A stretch of 64,000 nucleotides of DNA, taken from Manduca sexta. Lineage: Eukaryota; Arthropoda; Insecta; Lepidoptera; Sphingidae. Below are positions 23,736-34,315 of this stretch, piece by piece (position 1 is the stretch's first letter; every line of letters begins with the position of its first letter). The DNA lies in contig NC_051139.1 in assembly GCF_014839805.1 (NCBI RefSeq), positions 1,612,001-1,676,000 of the forward strand, in the 5' to 3' direction. A program made the position numbers and the translations under genes. The notes under the pieces are model-generated. The model worked only from the letters and a program-made list of their open reading frames with translations. It was not told the origin of the DNA and ran no database searches.

Positions 23736-24397
23736 ATGTAATTCAGTGGCGAAGCGTCCATACAAGCCGATTCCTACCGGGTTACCTTTTGTAAATTAGT
23801 TAAAAATAATAAAAGAAAAACGTAACATTATAACTATAATAAAACGAGTCATCTTAGAATTATTAAATTAAATCAATTCTTCAATGATATCTGTCGTTCA
23901 TGTCAATTCGTTAAAATCGTAACTCGCGCGCAATGCTCGCGTCTTATAGTGTTCGAAGTGAACCCGGCGGCGCATAGCTTCCCTCGCGATATTGTTGTCT
24001 CTTTCACACGCAGCGCGGTGTCTTTGTCTAATCTTTTGAAAGTGACGTAAAAATACATGTGTGAGTGCGTGTATGTGTGCTTCAGGGTAACCCGAGAATT
24101 TGCGGCTTCATGTTGAGCTATTGACGCGAAATATTTTTAATAATTTAGAATGTATAATTAGTGTTTGTGCGTTATTAATTCTTGTTGGACTCTTTTAGGT
24201 ACCTATGTTCAAAATATATGATTATTTTGTAAATTCAGAGACTAGACATAATTTTTATGTTAGAAGGAAATTATTTAGTATTATGATATTTTACTGATTT
24301 ATTTTATTGAGATCAGCGTATTATATTATGTTAACTGCAGAAAAAAAAAATTCGGGTTCCCTTTTGAAAATTTTCACCCTTCGCCACTGATGTAATT
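23736..24397 (+). mobile_element. hAT-type element copy 3, long form (646 bp)
   Basis: Element 23744-24389 with ends cagtggcgaagcgtcc and cacccttcgccactg and a perfect 8-bp target duplication ATGTAATT (23736-23743 and 24390-24397). It is four to five times longer than the other copies. Its interior has a CpG-richer block (23925-24045) absent from the short forms. No transposase frame is present; it is probably an internally deleted derivative closer to the autonomous parent. Confidence 0.92.
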
Positions 24398-25204
24398 AGT
24401 AAGGTTTTTATTAGAAACCCCTGTTGAGCTAGTGAATTACTTGATTTTCAAAAATAAAATTTCAGTTGAATATTGTTTCCGATGTGGCGTTACCTCATCA
24501 CGCATACAAGCTCGGCGAATTTAAGTTCAAATTCAAATTGTTTAGTAAAAATCAGACTTATATAAAAACTTATAATAACACAAAAATAAATTATAGGAAA
24601 TTAGTATAAACATCGCAATTGCCAGGAATGCCCAAACTAGGCGAGGCCTGTGTCTTGAGAAACCAATTTGAGTTACATAACATTAGTTACAAAACTTTTT
24701 ATTGCTAATTAAGTGTAGACAATAGGATAATGAGGGGAATATAAATACAATAAAACAGACAGTAAACACTTCAGCGCGTGATGTTTTTGTGATAGTAACG
24801 CTAATTATAATAGATTCAGTATCACCGTAGTCAATACTTTACTTTACTTTGTGAGTTTCTTTGTGCATGCATAAACATAGTTGGGGAAACTAGTTGCACG
24901 TCTGCCCAACCCTTCGAAGATATAGTCGTGAATTTATTTTAATACCAATTTACTAAACTACAATCCATTTATTCAACTTAGCGTAACGCTTCGCTCAACA
25001 TTCAATAAATCAATAAGAATACGTCAATATATTTATATAGTTCCGTTTCGTTTTATTTAATAGGTTATCAACATAAAAGCGGGTAGTTATCAATATAAAA
25101 ACGGATAATATAGAGTTTTATTCTGCGGTCGGCAGTGGGAGGGTTGTATTGATTGGGTTTCCATTGTAAAACAATTTACAATAAATTGCATCTGTATAAT
25201 TTAT
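24398..25204. other. Intervening sequence with a SINE-1 tail relic
   Basis: At about 24880-24936 'gttgcacgtctgcccaaccc' and 'ttcgaagatatagtcgtgaa' resemble the SINE-1 3' end on the + strand. The remainder is AT-rich and unrecognised. Confidence 0.4.
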
Positions 25205-25310
25205 GATTGTCGGTTGCACACGTGGAGGGTAAAGGAAGGTCGCGTGTTCGATTCCCACGTACATTGTATGATGCAAATTGCCAGGCTTTAATTATATTGA
25301 TATACCGTAG
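25205..25310 (+). repeat. Degenerate SINE-like fragment
   Basis: Contains 'ttgcacacgtggagggtaaa' and the B-box-like GTTCGATTCC at about 25246-25255, followed by 'ttgtatgatgcaaattgcca'. I recall this order from lepidopteran interspersed repeats. No A box or target duplication found. Confidence 0.4.
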
Positions 25311-26438
25311 TTTTATTTAAAGAAGAAATCCGGTGTGTCGGTCTTCTAATACAAGGCGAATGTAACCGCAGATCGGCTAAAGAAATGAAAGTTTTAGTGA
25401 GATGTTTTTCATGTTATTTGTATTTTGAATTATTGTTTGTAAAGTTGTGTAAGTTTGCGAAGACAATATCAATACATTTCTAGGTTTGAACAAAATCTGG
25501 AACACTAAGCAAATAGTAATAGCTTTTCAGAATATTTACTTTATGTTCAAATAGGGTTTCGTAATTCGTATTTTTGTGAATCGATTGAAAAATTTAATTG
25601 AATTACTTTTCTTTGACGTTTTTATACAAAGCAATGTAAGAAATCACACGAGAACGTTGACCGGAACACATTTATGTTTATAGCAAAGGTAATAAAGGCT
25701 ATTATTATTTGTGAAAGCAATTTATTCTTTGTTCCGTTCTGAAGAAAATAGCGTAGAATTCTTGATAAATTTTAATTTACATGTGTATGTTCAAAATTAT
25801 ATTTACACGATTCAACTTTTAGTAAACATCGACTATATTTAATCACTTTTTGATTATTATCTACTAATATTTTTGATAAATGATTATTCAATTTTTTTTA
25901 TTATGTACCTACTTGCCATGAGTAATAAAGTGGTAAAAGCGTGTTTAGTAAGGCGATGAATGTTCTGCGACTTAAATCTCAAATTACATAATTTAAAATG
26001 ACTCAGACAAAATATGTGATACATAAAACACTGCCAATACGCGTTCACAAAGAAGGATGGAATATGTTTATGAAACTTTATGAAAAGTAGATTTCATGTT
26101 CAAGTCAATGACCTCATTCTATGTGTTTTTACTGAATATGCCTTTCGGTAGTAAATTTGTTCCGTCACTAACCCTCCGAGATGAGAGTCGTGCGGGCAAA
26201 ATAGATGACTCATCCACCCCCAAATACCCAGAACGAATCCAATATAAAATTGCGTAGGGGATGAATCCCGCCCTGTGATGTATGCCTTACAATTCGATAA
26301 TTAGTTTATATCCCTCGCGTGGCGGGGCGGGCGAAGTTAGCTCGCTCTGTTAAAATGCCGTATGTGTTCGTTAGTATTGGGATTATTAAAGAATAAGTTT
26401 TGGTTGAAGCTTAGCGGGGTCTTTTGTTATACGAACAT
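25311..26438. other. AT-rich intervening sequence
   Basis: No gene or confident repeat. A slightly CpG-richer interval occurs at 26310-26340. Confidence 0.4.
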
Positions 26439-26609
26439 CCAGACATTAGTGGCGGGAGGCGAAATTTTTCAAAAGGTAACGGTAGGCAAAAAAAAAGTCT
26501 TAGTTACCATATCTCAACCCATTTAACAGACAAAACGCAAACGTAAATATAGCTAAAAGGAAAGCCGGTAGGAATCGTGTTGTATGAACTTTTCGCCACT
26601 GCCAGACAT
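26439..26609 (-). mobile_element. hAT-type MITE copy 4 (155 bp)
   Basis: Element 26447-26601 in reverse orientation with a perfect 8-bp target duplication CCAGACAT (26439-26446 and 26602-26609). The right end 'ttttcgccactg' and the subterminal 'gccggtaggaatcg' are conserved. An A-run replaces part of the interior. Confidence 0.9.
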
Positions 26610-28224
26610 TTAATCATAGATATATTATCTTGACGAACTTTCGCATTCTTTAAAACATACCTATTAGATACATTTTATATAATAAATGTGTCAGTTACAT
26701 TTTAAATCACTATGTGCTCGCTACAAAAATATAACTAGAACTGATTAAAATTTGTATTTATCTTAACTTGCTTTCAACCAAAATAAATGAATGTAGGCTC
26801 AACGTTAATTGGAAAGACTAATGGAATATCAAACAAACATGCGAAAATCATTTGTACTGTCGAATTCGTTGCTTTAATATAATATCAAGTGCAGTTGTAA
26901 CTTTACCAGTTCAAAGTAAAATTTTGAAGAAAATATATTTATAAAATTTCATATAGGTACTTACCGGTTACACAATAATTCCTTCGAAAGACCTAAATCG
27001 CGTGTATGACGCACGTAACGCAACATTTGGGCGGTAATAAAGTCGACTTTGCCGTACCAAGGTCGACTAATGTACTATCTGGTTAAACATTCATGCAGAC
27101 TGCTATAACGTAATTACTTATACGCGTGGATTCGAGACGAAAATGGCGAGATATGAATTGTGTACGCTCGTGAACAGGCTCCGACTGAATGGGGTATGTG
27201 ACATGGGAACGTTAGTTCTTTCGTGGATTATTCGAATTAATGCTTTAGAGAATTTACTTATATTGTTTGTGGATATTTCGAGTGATAACAGGACACTGAA
27301 GCTTCACTCGATCACAATTGTGGAGTTTGTTCAAATCCCTTGTATCAACAAGAAAAGAACTAATGATATCCGAACGCTTCAACAATTTCTTGAATCATAT
27401 TAAACATACATACTTTCGATCAAGTTACATTTTGAATAAAACAAATAGGTTCATTCGTGTGGCAGTTATGATGCCATAAGTAAAACTAATATTCTTTTAA
27501 TATACTAATATTAATTATACTTCAAGAATAACTGGTAAATACCAGTTGTCAACCAAGAACTAAGCTAGTTTAACTTAGTTCGAACAGCTGAGGAAATTAC
27601 ACATATAACATAGCTTTTTTAACTTAGTTTTTTATTTAGCTTTTGTGGTTTGCGGTCAAATATGGAAAAATATCTCAGCCATGCTAGCTAAGCTAAACTT
27701 ATTTAACTTGGTTTTTGGTCTGCAATCGTAAACAATAGCAGAAGCTAAATTAATGCATTCCACTGAGCCCAAATTATTGAATTAAATTTATTTCCGACGT
27801 ATTCATGTTACGGGACGTATAATTGCAATAATTAACCAAATTAATTCAATAATTTGTTAATATAATTCGTGATTAATTAGAAATAATTATGCCATTAATT
27901 TTATACATCATCACACTGTGTTCATTCGAAATTTTTGATTAATTACATTTCAACCAAATTTGGACGGAAGCGTCGCTGGTAAATTAAATTAATATGTATT
28001 ATGATGATTTTAAAATTCAGATATATGAACATATTTAAGTTTTGAATGTTGACAATTCATAATGCTGAGGACACACTACTGTCTATCTTTATAAATATCG
28101 CTTTTGTCGAGGGGAAGTGTAGGTAGTCACGACCAAAAATAATCCGACAACAGCGTTAGGCATTCGATATTTGACATTTGAAATTTAATTGTAGATCTTA
28201 CTTGTCTGAAAATATTATAACTCT
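26610..28224. other. AT-rich intervening sequence
   Basis: The 86-codon plus frame at 27143-27403 has no recognised domain. Around 27540-27720 short 'agctaa' and 'aacttag' motifs recur irregularly, without a clear period. Confidence 0.4.
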
Positions 28225-28232
28225 TTAAACAC

Positions 28233-28372
28233 CAGTGGCAAAGGGCCAATATAACTCGATTTCTGTCAGTTTCTAGAATCTAATTATAAGAACGATTTGC
28301 AGACTGCATTCATGCATATTAATACCTATATGTAGTGTCGGGTTCTCTTTCGGAATATTTCACCTTTCACTG
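28233..28372 (+). mobile_element. hAT-type MITE copy 5 (140 bp)
   Basis: Left end cagtggcaaaggg, right end ttcactg. The interior matches copy 1 ('gtcgggttctctttcgga'). The flanks TTAAACAC (28225-28232) and TTAAATAC (28376-28383) are compatible with an 8-bp duplication carrying one mismatch and a 3-base shift. Confidence 0.72.
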
Positions 28373-28410
28373 CTGTTAAATACAATAGTAAACCAGTCTA
28401 TGGTGCGCCT

Positions 28411-28722
28411 TTACCCTTTATGATGCGAATTTTTGGGTTTCCTGTGTTCACTATGCCGTGTCACGATGAATGGGGTCAGGTCGCGCTTGGCGCAGTCTCT
28501 GTTGTAACAAAGGTCTACCAACCTTCCTCTTTGTGACAGCTGGTTATTATCAAAACGCACGTAATAGCCGAATATGTCAATTGAGTAACGAATATATTTC
28601 GATTTACATTTCTGCATATACAAAGGATACAGGCGATTCAAGGAATGATTGGATTCTAAATAGTTTCCACTGATTTGACTAAATTTGCAAGTCCATTGGG
28701 TGCGTCTGGAGTCTTCGCAACA
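28411..28722 (-). other. Unassigned open frame, 104 codons
   Basis: A stop-free minus-strand frame with no ATG before an internal methionine. The terminal part uses C/G-ending codons more than the AT-rich surroundings (TTC, GGC, GTG, CTG, GCC, AAG, ATC). The C-terminus is basic and contains three cysteines close together upstream. I recognise no domain. It lies 38 bases from a hAT MITE. About nine stop-free runs of this length are expected by chance in this window, so length is no evidence. It could be a decayed exon of a host or transferred gene. Confidence 0.15.
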
Positions 28723-28879
28723 TTATTAAGGAAAATCGAAATAATTCGAGATACGAAAAAAGAAACGATTCTATGTCAATCCAACTCAACAAGCTTTAAA
28801 TTCTATCCAAATAACACAAATTGCCTGACTTGAACATAGCATACCGGTCAATATACTGTACACAACATACTGTAACAAT

Positions 28880-29121
28880 CAAAATATTACGCCTTATATC
28901 CCCGAAGGGTTTGCAGATGAGCAATTGGTTCACCCACTTTCACTTGATACGGGGCGAGCCTATCGCCTTACCGAGCACGAATTCCAGATTCCGGACCGAT
29001 ACTAAGTAGAAAATCCAATCGCACTTCGCCTGAACCGGTGGTCGAATCAGAGACCATAGCACTACATTCATACCGTAAAACAACTACGCCATCAAGGCAT
29101 TCATGTATTACAAAATATTAC
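28880..29121 (-). repeat. SINE-1 copy 4 with 11-bp target duplication
   Basis: Element about 28891-29110 on the minus strand, bounded by perfect direct repeats CAAAATATTAC at 28880-28890 and 29111-29121. Tail ('tccccgaagg' reversed), body and tRNA-like head are all present; the B box is mutated. A + strand frame at 28821-29009 is a shadow of it. Confidence 0.88.
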
Positions 29122-29689
29122 ATAAAAACACTGAAGTATTGATTCAACGCTCACGTTCCTAAGTATACATTACGCGTAAACTTTGACCCGCTTTATCGAA
29201 TTTATTATGTTCAAATTCCTACTCGGCACGTAATCGAAGATTACTGCACGCAACCGGATCATTAGGCGCGATGCAGACGGACGGTTTGTGTCGGCGACCG
29301 ATTTTTATCTAACAAGGGTTAAATTTTAAATCTATTTTTCAACAGAAAAGGTTCTTATATGACAATGTAAAGGATATAAGTATGTTGATAACGGGTTCAT
29401 TTTAGTATAAACTACTTGAGTGAAAACTGGACCTTGTATGTTTTACTTTTATTAATAAATTATGTGTTCGCTCCTATTATAAATTTCTTTATTGAACTAA
29501 GTAAGCTAAAAAAGCCAAAATTCTAATACTTCGTAAACGAAATTTTACTGAAAGAGCCGGTCTGTACCAGCTGCTTGTATGGCTGCGTATCAGCTTCTGT
29601 GGATGTTTGGTAATCCATAGATAAAGTAGCATACTGTACATGTACTCCAAATTATTTATCTTTATTGTAATATTTGTGACGATGTTTGA
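29122..29689. other. Intervening sequence between SINE-1 and hAT copies
   Basis: No gene. The minus frame 29489-29719 runs into the MITE and is not credible. Confidence 0.4.
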
Positions 29690-29868
29690 GCGCCTACAAG
29701 TGGCGAAGCGTCCATACAAGCCGATTCCTACCGGCTTCCCTTTTAGGTTTATTTGCGTTTGTCTTGGTTTTTGTTTTCTACTAAATTGGCCACGATTTGT
29801 TAACTAGGGCAACATTCTTGCCTCGGGTTACCTTTTGAAAAAATTAACCCTTCGCCACTGGCTCCTAC
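29690..29868 (+). mobile_element. hAT-type MITE copy 6 (163 bp)
   Basis: Element 29698-29860; left end agtggcgaagcgtcc, right end cccttcgccactg. The flanks GCGCCTAC (29690-29697) and GCTCCTAC (29861-29868) are an 8-bp duplication with one mismatch. The interior is close to copy 2, and the right subterminal 'cgggttaccttttgaaa' is close to the long copy 3. Confidence 0.88.
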
Positions 29869-30399
29869 CATAATTAAAATAGAAGTAAAACATATAAAAC
29901 AAGAATCGCCACTACATATTATCCGATTTGTCGGTCCGATATAATCGATCGATCGTGACCACATTCAGCTCACCTTTGTTTGGTCGGTCGTCGGTCCGGT
30001 GTAGTTACCCCCGAAAGGTATTTATTATTTCTCCGGAAATTGTGGTGGCTGTCACCCTTAAGTTGGTAGCAGTAAATGTCAAGTTAGCTCTGGCTGTTGT
30101 TTCATTGTGTTATATTTTATAATACTCGCATGAGGGGTAACTAAACGTGCCTAAATAATTTTGTATGTAATAAAATTATTGAAATGATTAATAAATTATG
30201 ATTACATGTATTTCTGTAAATAAGTGTTATGGTTTTGCTGTAGACATGTTTAGTGAAAAAGAAATGGTTTACTTGAAGTAGCTGTTGGCGCTCATTAAAA
30301 CTTCTATCACCGAGACTGAATTACTACAGTATTTGTATGGATTGCGTGTACGAAAATATTAAAATTGTGTTTTTTTTTTAGTTTTGTTTTAATGAATAA
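29869..30399. other. Intervening sequence
   Basis: Starts with a GATCGATCGATC run at about 29946. The 64-codon frame 29928-30122 is unsupported. No repeat recognised. Confidence 0.4.
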
Positions 30400-30577
30400 T
30401 TAAGTACTTATCGGTGGCGATAGGTGAAATTTTCCGAAAAGGAACCCGACATAACATAATATAGATACTAATATACATGAATGCGGTCGGAAAATCGTTC
30501 TGATTATAATAAGATTCTCAAATAAAGGGAAGCCGGCAGGAATCGGGTTACATGGACCCTTAGCCACTGTTAAGTAC
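30400..30577 (-). mobile_element. hAT-type MITE copy 7 (about 158 bp)
   Basis: Element 30412-30569 reversed; left end cggtggcgataggtg, right end cttagccactg. TTAAGTAC at 30400-30407 and 30570-30577 may be the 8-bp target duplication, with four extra bases at the left junction. The subterminal 'gccggcaggaatcgggtta' is well kept. Confidence 0.8.
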
Positions 30578-31011
30578 CTATGCAAATATACCATAACGTT
30601 TAATATTTAACATCTCTTAGTCTAATGACAGCTTAATTTGACCAGAATAGTCTTTATAGGCCTCTGCCCATATATTATAGACTATAGTATTGTAATAAAT
30701 CTATACGCAAATATTTATACAAGCTTCTATTACTGCAACTAATTTCAAAAGAACGTACAACGAGATAATTGATTTAGTTTTTTCTCGTTTCTAATCTAAT
30801 ATTCTATAAACTTGTTTCTCTCGGGATAATCCGGTGTTTGGAACAGATCTAATGCAATTAATGTATACGCTTGCTTTGTAACAACGTCGCGTCCGGACAA
30901 TACAACGAGAAACAATGAACAAATGTAGAACGAAAAAAACACCTTAATTGAATCTCCTGTATTCTGTTCTTAACATCGCATTGATATTAAAAAATGCGTA
31001 CAGGCTTTTTC
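30578..31011. other. AT-rich intervening sequence
   Basis: No feature recognised. Confidence 0.4.
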
Positions 31012-31308
31012 TTTATATTGCTTTGAATGACGAAACGAGCTTGCCGTTCGTCTGATGGTAAGCGATACGACCGCCCATAAACAGTAGAAATACCATCCAA
31101 CACCTTGAATTACAAAGAATTGTTTGGTATTCCACTGCGTCACATGAGATATTAAGTCCATTGTCCAGTAGTTACACGGGCTACAATGTCCTTCAAACCG
31201 GAACACAACAATGACTACACATTGCTGCTTGGCGGCAGAAATAGACATTGCGGTGGTATCTACCCAGGCGGAATTTCACATAAGAGAGACCTATCAACCA
31301 GTAAAGGC
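31012..31308 (+). repeat. Family A copy (near complete)
   Basis: About 300 bp: T-rich head, 'cgagcttgccgttcgtctga', 'gtaagcgatacgaccgccca', 'ccaacaccttgaattacaaa', 'cttcaaaccggaacacaac', 'ctgcttggcggcagaaatag', and an end near 'acctatcaaccagtaaa'. The same order recurs at 39.1 and 49.2 kb. Class unresolved: no Pol III boxes, no terminal inverted repeats, no target duplication seen. The minus frames 30970-31248 and 31193-31405 come from it. Confidence 0.8.
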
Positions 31309-31393
31309 TGTTGCCTAAAGGATGTTTAATGTTTTGTTTGTGGGAGAAAAATAATAAATCCACACAATTAATAAGTGGAGCTTGGAAATCTCT

Positions 31394-31402
31394 ACTTACC
31401 TG
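31394..31402 (-). other. Minus-strand CAG|GTAAGT
   Basis: Recursive-splice-like nonamer on the minus strand, preceded by a mediocre pyrimidine tract (reading 'atttctcaactatatg'). One such nonamer is expected by chance in roughly every 130 kb of double-stranded DNA, so it carries little weight. Confidence 0.15.
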
Positions 31403-31498
31403 CATATAGTTGAGAAATATGAACGATCTTCGTCTTCGATACGTATATTAAATGCACAATAACGTACTACAGATTATTAATTAGGGTTATTATTAAAT

Positions 31499-31650
31499 CT
31501 ATACATATCATAAAACAAAGTCCCCTTTTCGATCTGTCTGTATATTTTCTTAAAATCTACTGAACGGATTTTTATGAAATTTGGTATGCAGATATTATTC
31601 ATAAAATTTAAATCCTAACTGCGTTTCTACTTTTACCTATAGAAAATAAA
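31499..31650 (+). repeat. Family F copy
   Basis: Shares 'ataaaacaaagtc.cctttt', 'ctgaacg.ttttttatgaaa' and 'ttggtatg.agata' with the segment at 53515-53690. This is a common lepidopteran pattern that usually lies near LINE or RTE-like 3' ends; class not proven here. Confidence 0.55.
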
Positions 31651-31964
31651 TTGACTATACAGTCTTGGTTATGTACTTTATTTTCCCATCCGTACATTAT
31701 TTAGCTTCAAAATGAAACCCTATCCACTAAGCGAATTAAAAAATATAACAAAAGATAAACGAGAATGCAACGCGATTCCAACGGTAACGCAACAACTGAA
31801 AGACTTAATGAACCCGGCATTGTTTTCAGTTGGACGCGATATCTTGGCGCAAAATGAACGGCCGCGGGCGGGCGCCGGCCTAGTGCACGCCACTTTATTA
31901 TTGCGTCGGTCCACCGTGGGTTACACACGGATGTGGGCGATGACGAGCTAATTACGACTAGCTT
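31651..31964. other. Intervening sequence with a CpG-rich spot
   Basis: CpG-rich at 31858-31885 ('cggccgcgggcgggcgccgg'). Three overlapping frames on both strands cover it and none is convincing. Confidence 0.35.
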
Positions 31965-32115
31965 TCTGTTAGACTAGCCAAAAATGCCAGTATATGTTTA
32001 TCTGGGATAAAAATGGCCTATGGCCTTTCTAGGGTCTTAACTAACTCGAATATCGGATTTTATTAAAATCTGTGTGGTTGTTTTCGACTTTATCGCGTTC
32101 AGGCAGACATTTTAT
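31965..32115 (+). repeat. Family G copy
   Basis: 'gggataaaaatggcctatgg', 'cctttctagggtctta', 'ttattaaaatctgtgtggtt' and 'atcgcgttcaggcagaca' follow the same order as in the 35.3 kb copy. The order resembles the 3' ends of abundant lepidopteran LINE/RTE-type repeats. Confidence 0.6.
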
Positions 32116-34288
32116 ATTATATAAGGATATTGGATTATTAGGGTTTTTAGGTATTGATGGTGTTAATACTTTAAATTACATTTTTAATTAGGTATATGTA
32201 TGTTATATAAGTATACCTAGTCATAAATAAAATATTTATCCTATAACTTACATATATGGATCACAAAAAATGCTTGTTTATTTTGTCTCATATACTAAGC
32301 TTGCAAATGCTCGCATATTAGCGGCGCAGTGCCAACTTTGCCATAAGCTCAGTATTGTTTCGAGGCTTGATGTAAAATAAATTACTGCGGGATGGACTCG
32401 GAGTTCCTGTGCGGTTTTGTTGGTGAATCTAGCCTACACACGGCCGCGATAGATGGAGAACCGATGTAGGTTTATTTATATGTGGGTCGTGCTGTGGTCA
32501 GATATCAGGCAAATAGGCCGCCTTGATAAGTGGCGTACTACTGCTTGAGTTATTTGGCAGTTTTGCTTTTGCGTGTTGTTCGTTTACTATGAACATATTG
32601 TGTCCATAGTGAGCATTGAATAATGACATAACATCGAATGACTTATTGAAAAGATTTTGATCGCTACTACTATAATGTTAGGTATGATTTTACTCCATTG
32701 TAATCGGTAACGTCCTACTTAACAAATTTCACAAAAATTCAATACTTTACCCACTTGCAACTAAAACAACGGAGTAATTACGCGTCGATCGCCGTGTAAC
32801 CAGCAGGCCGGCCTCTCAAGCCGTGTGTACACGCGATCGTTAACGGTCGTTGACTCCGGGGTTGGCAGTTGGCACACGACCCGCTCGATTGTGCCCTTTT
32901 CTGCATACACGCGCCAACCCGAATATTAAGCCTGTTGTACACTGGCTATGGCGGTGTTAATGGTAAAGGTGTGTGCTCATGGGCTCGATGCAGCGTGAGC
33001 TCAATATTTTTTAAGTATGGCAAAAGTTCTGCGTTTCTGGGTATTTATCTGTGTTTGATCAGATGTCTCATTAAACTCGAGTGTTGTTGCCAAAATTTGT
33101 AATGTTTTGTGCGCATAATATACGATGTCACGCAAATGTAAAATCTTCTTCATTGCTTATATTAAAAAATATAAGTTGAGAACGCTTAATAAAACTGAAT
33201 AAATCTCCCAAATATTTATTTCATAATCTGACCGGTTAAAAACTATATGTATCAAGCCACGAGAATACTAATCATAAAACACGCAATAAACTACTATAAA
33301 ATAAAAACATTAAAAAAATATGCATTATCCTCAATGTGCATGCAGCTTTAGCCCCCATGACGCGGCGTATTCCGCTAATGGAGTTGGACTATGACTCATT
33401 CGATAGCAAACTATCACCCTTCGCATAGCACGGGTTTGGGACAAGAATGTCTGCAAAGTTCAACCATAAATTCACATACATGCAGGAATGTTTTGTTTAA
33501 ATACGGTGTTACGAATAATGCTGCAGTCTATCTGATCATATAGGAGAATACAGGAGAATGATTTTGACAGGTTAATTATTCTATTTCAAATAAATGTTGT
33601 TAATCTATATTTTCAATTATACACACCGAAGTTAATTAAAACTGTTGATTAAAGCATCGAAGAACGCTAGGTTTCAACACGGTGTACATACATAAATACA
33701 TATTGCGACCTACATAGTCACCTCTATAGCACCTAAATTCATTAGAAGCTTTATATTCGTTATATAAAGTATAGAAAACTCAGAAACTTTACTTCTCCAA
33801 AATTATGTAGAAATATATTGTTTTTAATGTCATTCCAAAACCAACATTCACAGAATCGAATCTTAATCAAAAGTTTGAAACGTCTATTTTATTAGAGCTT
33901 TTACAAATCGCATTGATCGAAAAAGTAGTTGGAACTTTTGAATCGTAGTTCTTTTTTTTCTCTCTTTGGCCCGGTTCTTATTTCACGACTCAATGGCCGA
34001 GTTGGTGAAACGGCTCCGGAACATTAATTATTATGGAAATGTCGTTTAAAATTCGCTTACTACCATCACCGACTTTTTACGGATATATAGTGTGTGTGAA
34101 GGAAATTCTTCAAAATGTTCTTTCAATATAATGAATATTGCATTTAATTTTACATCTTTTTTTTTTAAAAGTGACAGATTTCGACGCGTATCTTACTGAC
34201 AATAAAGATATGGTTAAGGAAAGGTGTATAATGCATGCTAAAGTTATAACACTTTTTTTTGGGTTCTTGTTTTTAGAAAATTTATCAG
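32116..34288. other. AT-rich intervening sequence
   Basis: CpG-richer around 32785-32900, where 'tgtgtacacgcgatcg' occurs. A tRNA-like 'tggccgagttggt' at about 33993 lacks a B box downstream. The 77- and 67-codon + frames (32869-33102 and 34138-34341) lack domains; the second overlaps the recursive-splice candidate. Confidence 0.4.
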
Positions 34289-34315
34289 TTTGTTCGTTTG
34301 TTTCAGGTAAGTATC
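34289..34315 (+). other. Candidate recursive splice (ratchet) site
   Basis: A pyrimidine-rich tract 'gtttgttcgtttgtttcag' is followed immediately by GTAAGT: CAG is 34304-34306 and GTAAGT is 34307-34312. A further T-run lies at 34253-34275. A branch-point-like CTGAC occurs near 34196; nearer ones may exist. This juxtaposition of an acceptor and a consensus donor is the known signature of zero-length-exon recursive splicing in long Drosophila introns. It implies a + strand long intron if functional. Confidence 0.45.

Noticed and set aside
29946..29957. GATCGATCGATC run as a regulatory array
   Set aside because: Twelve bases of simple repetition; not distinguishable from a small microsatellite.
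33990..34006. tRNA-like 'tggccgagttggt'
   Set aside because: Only an A-box resemblance; no B box at the right distance.
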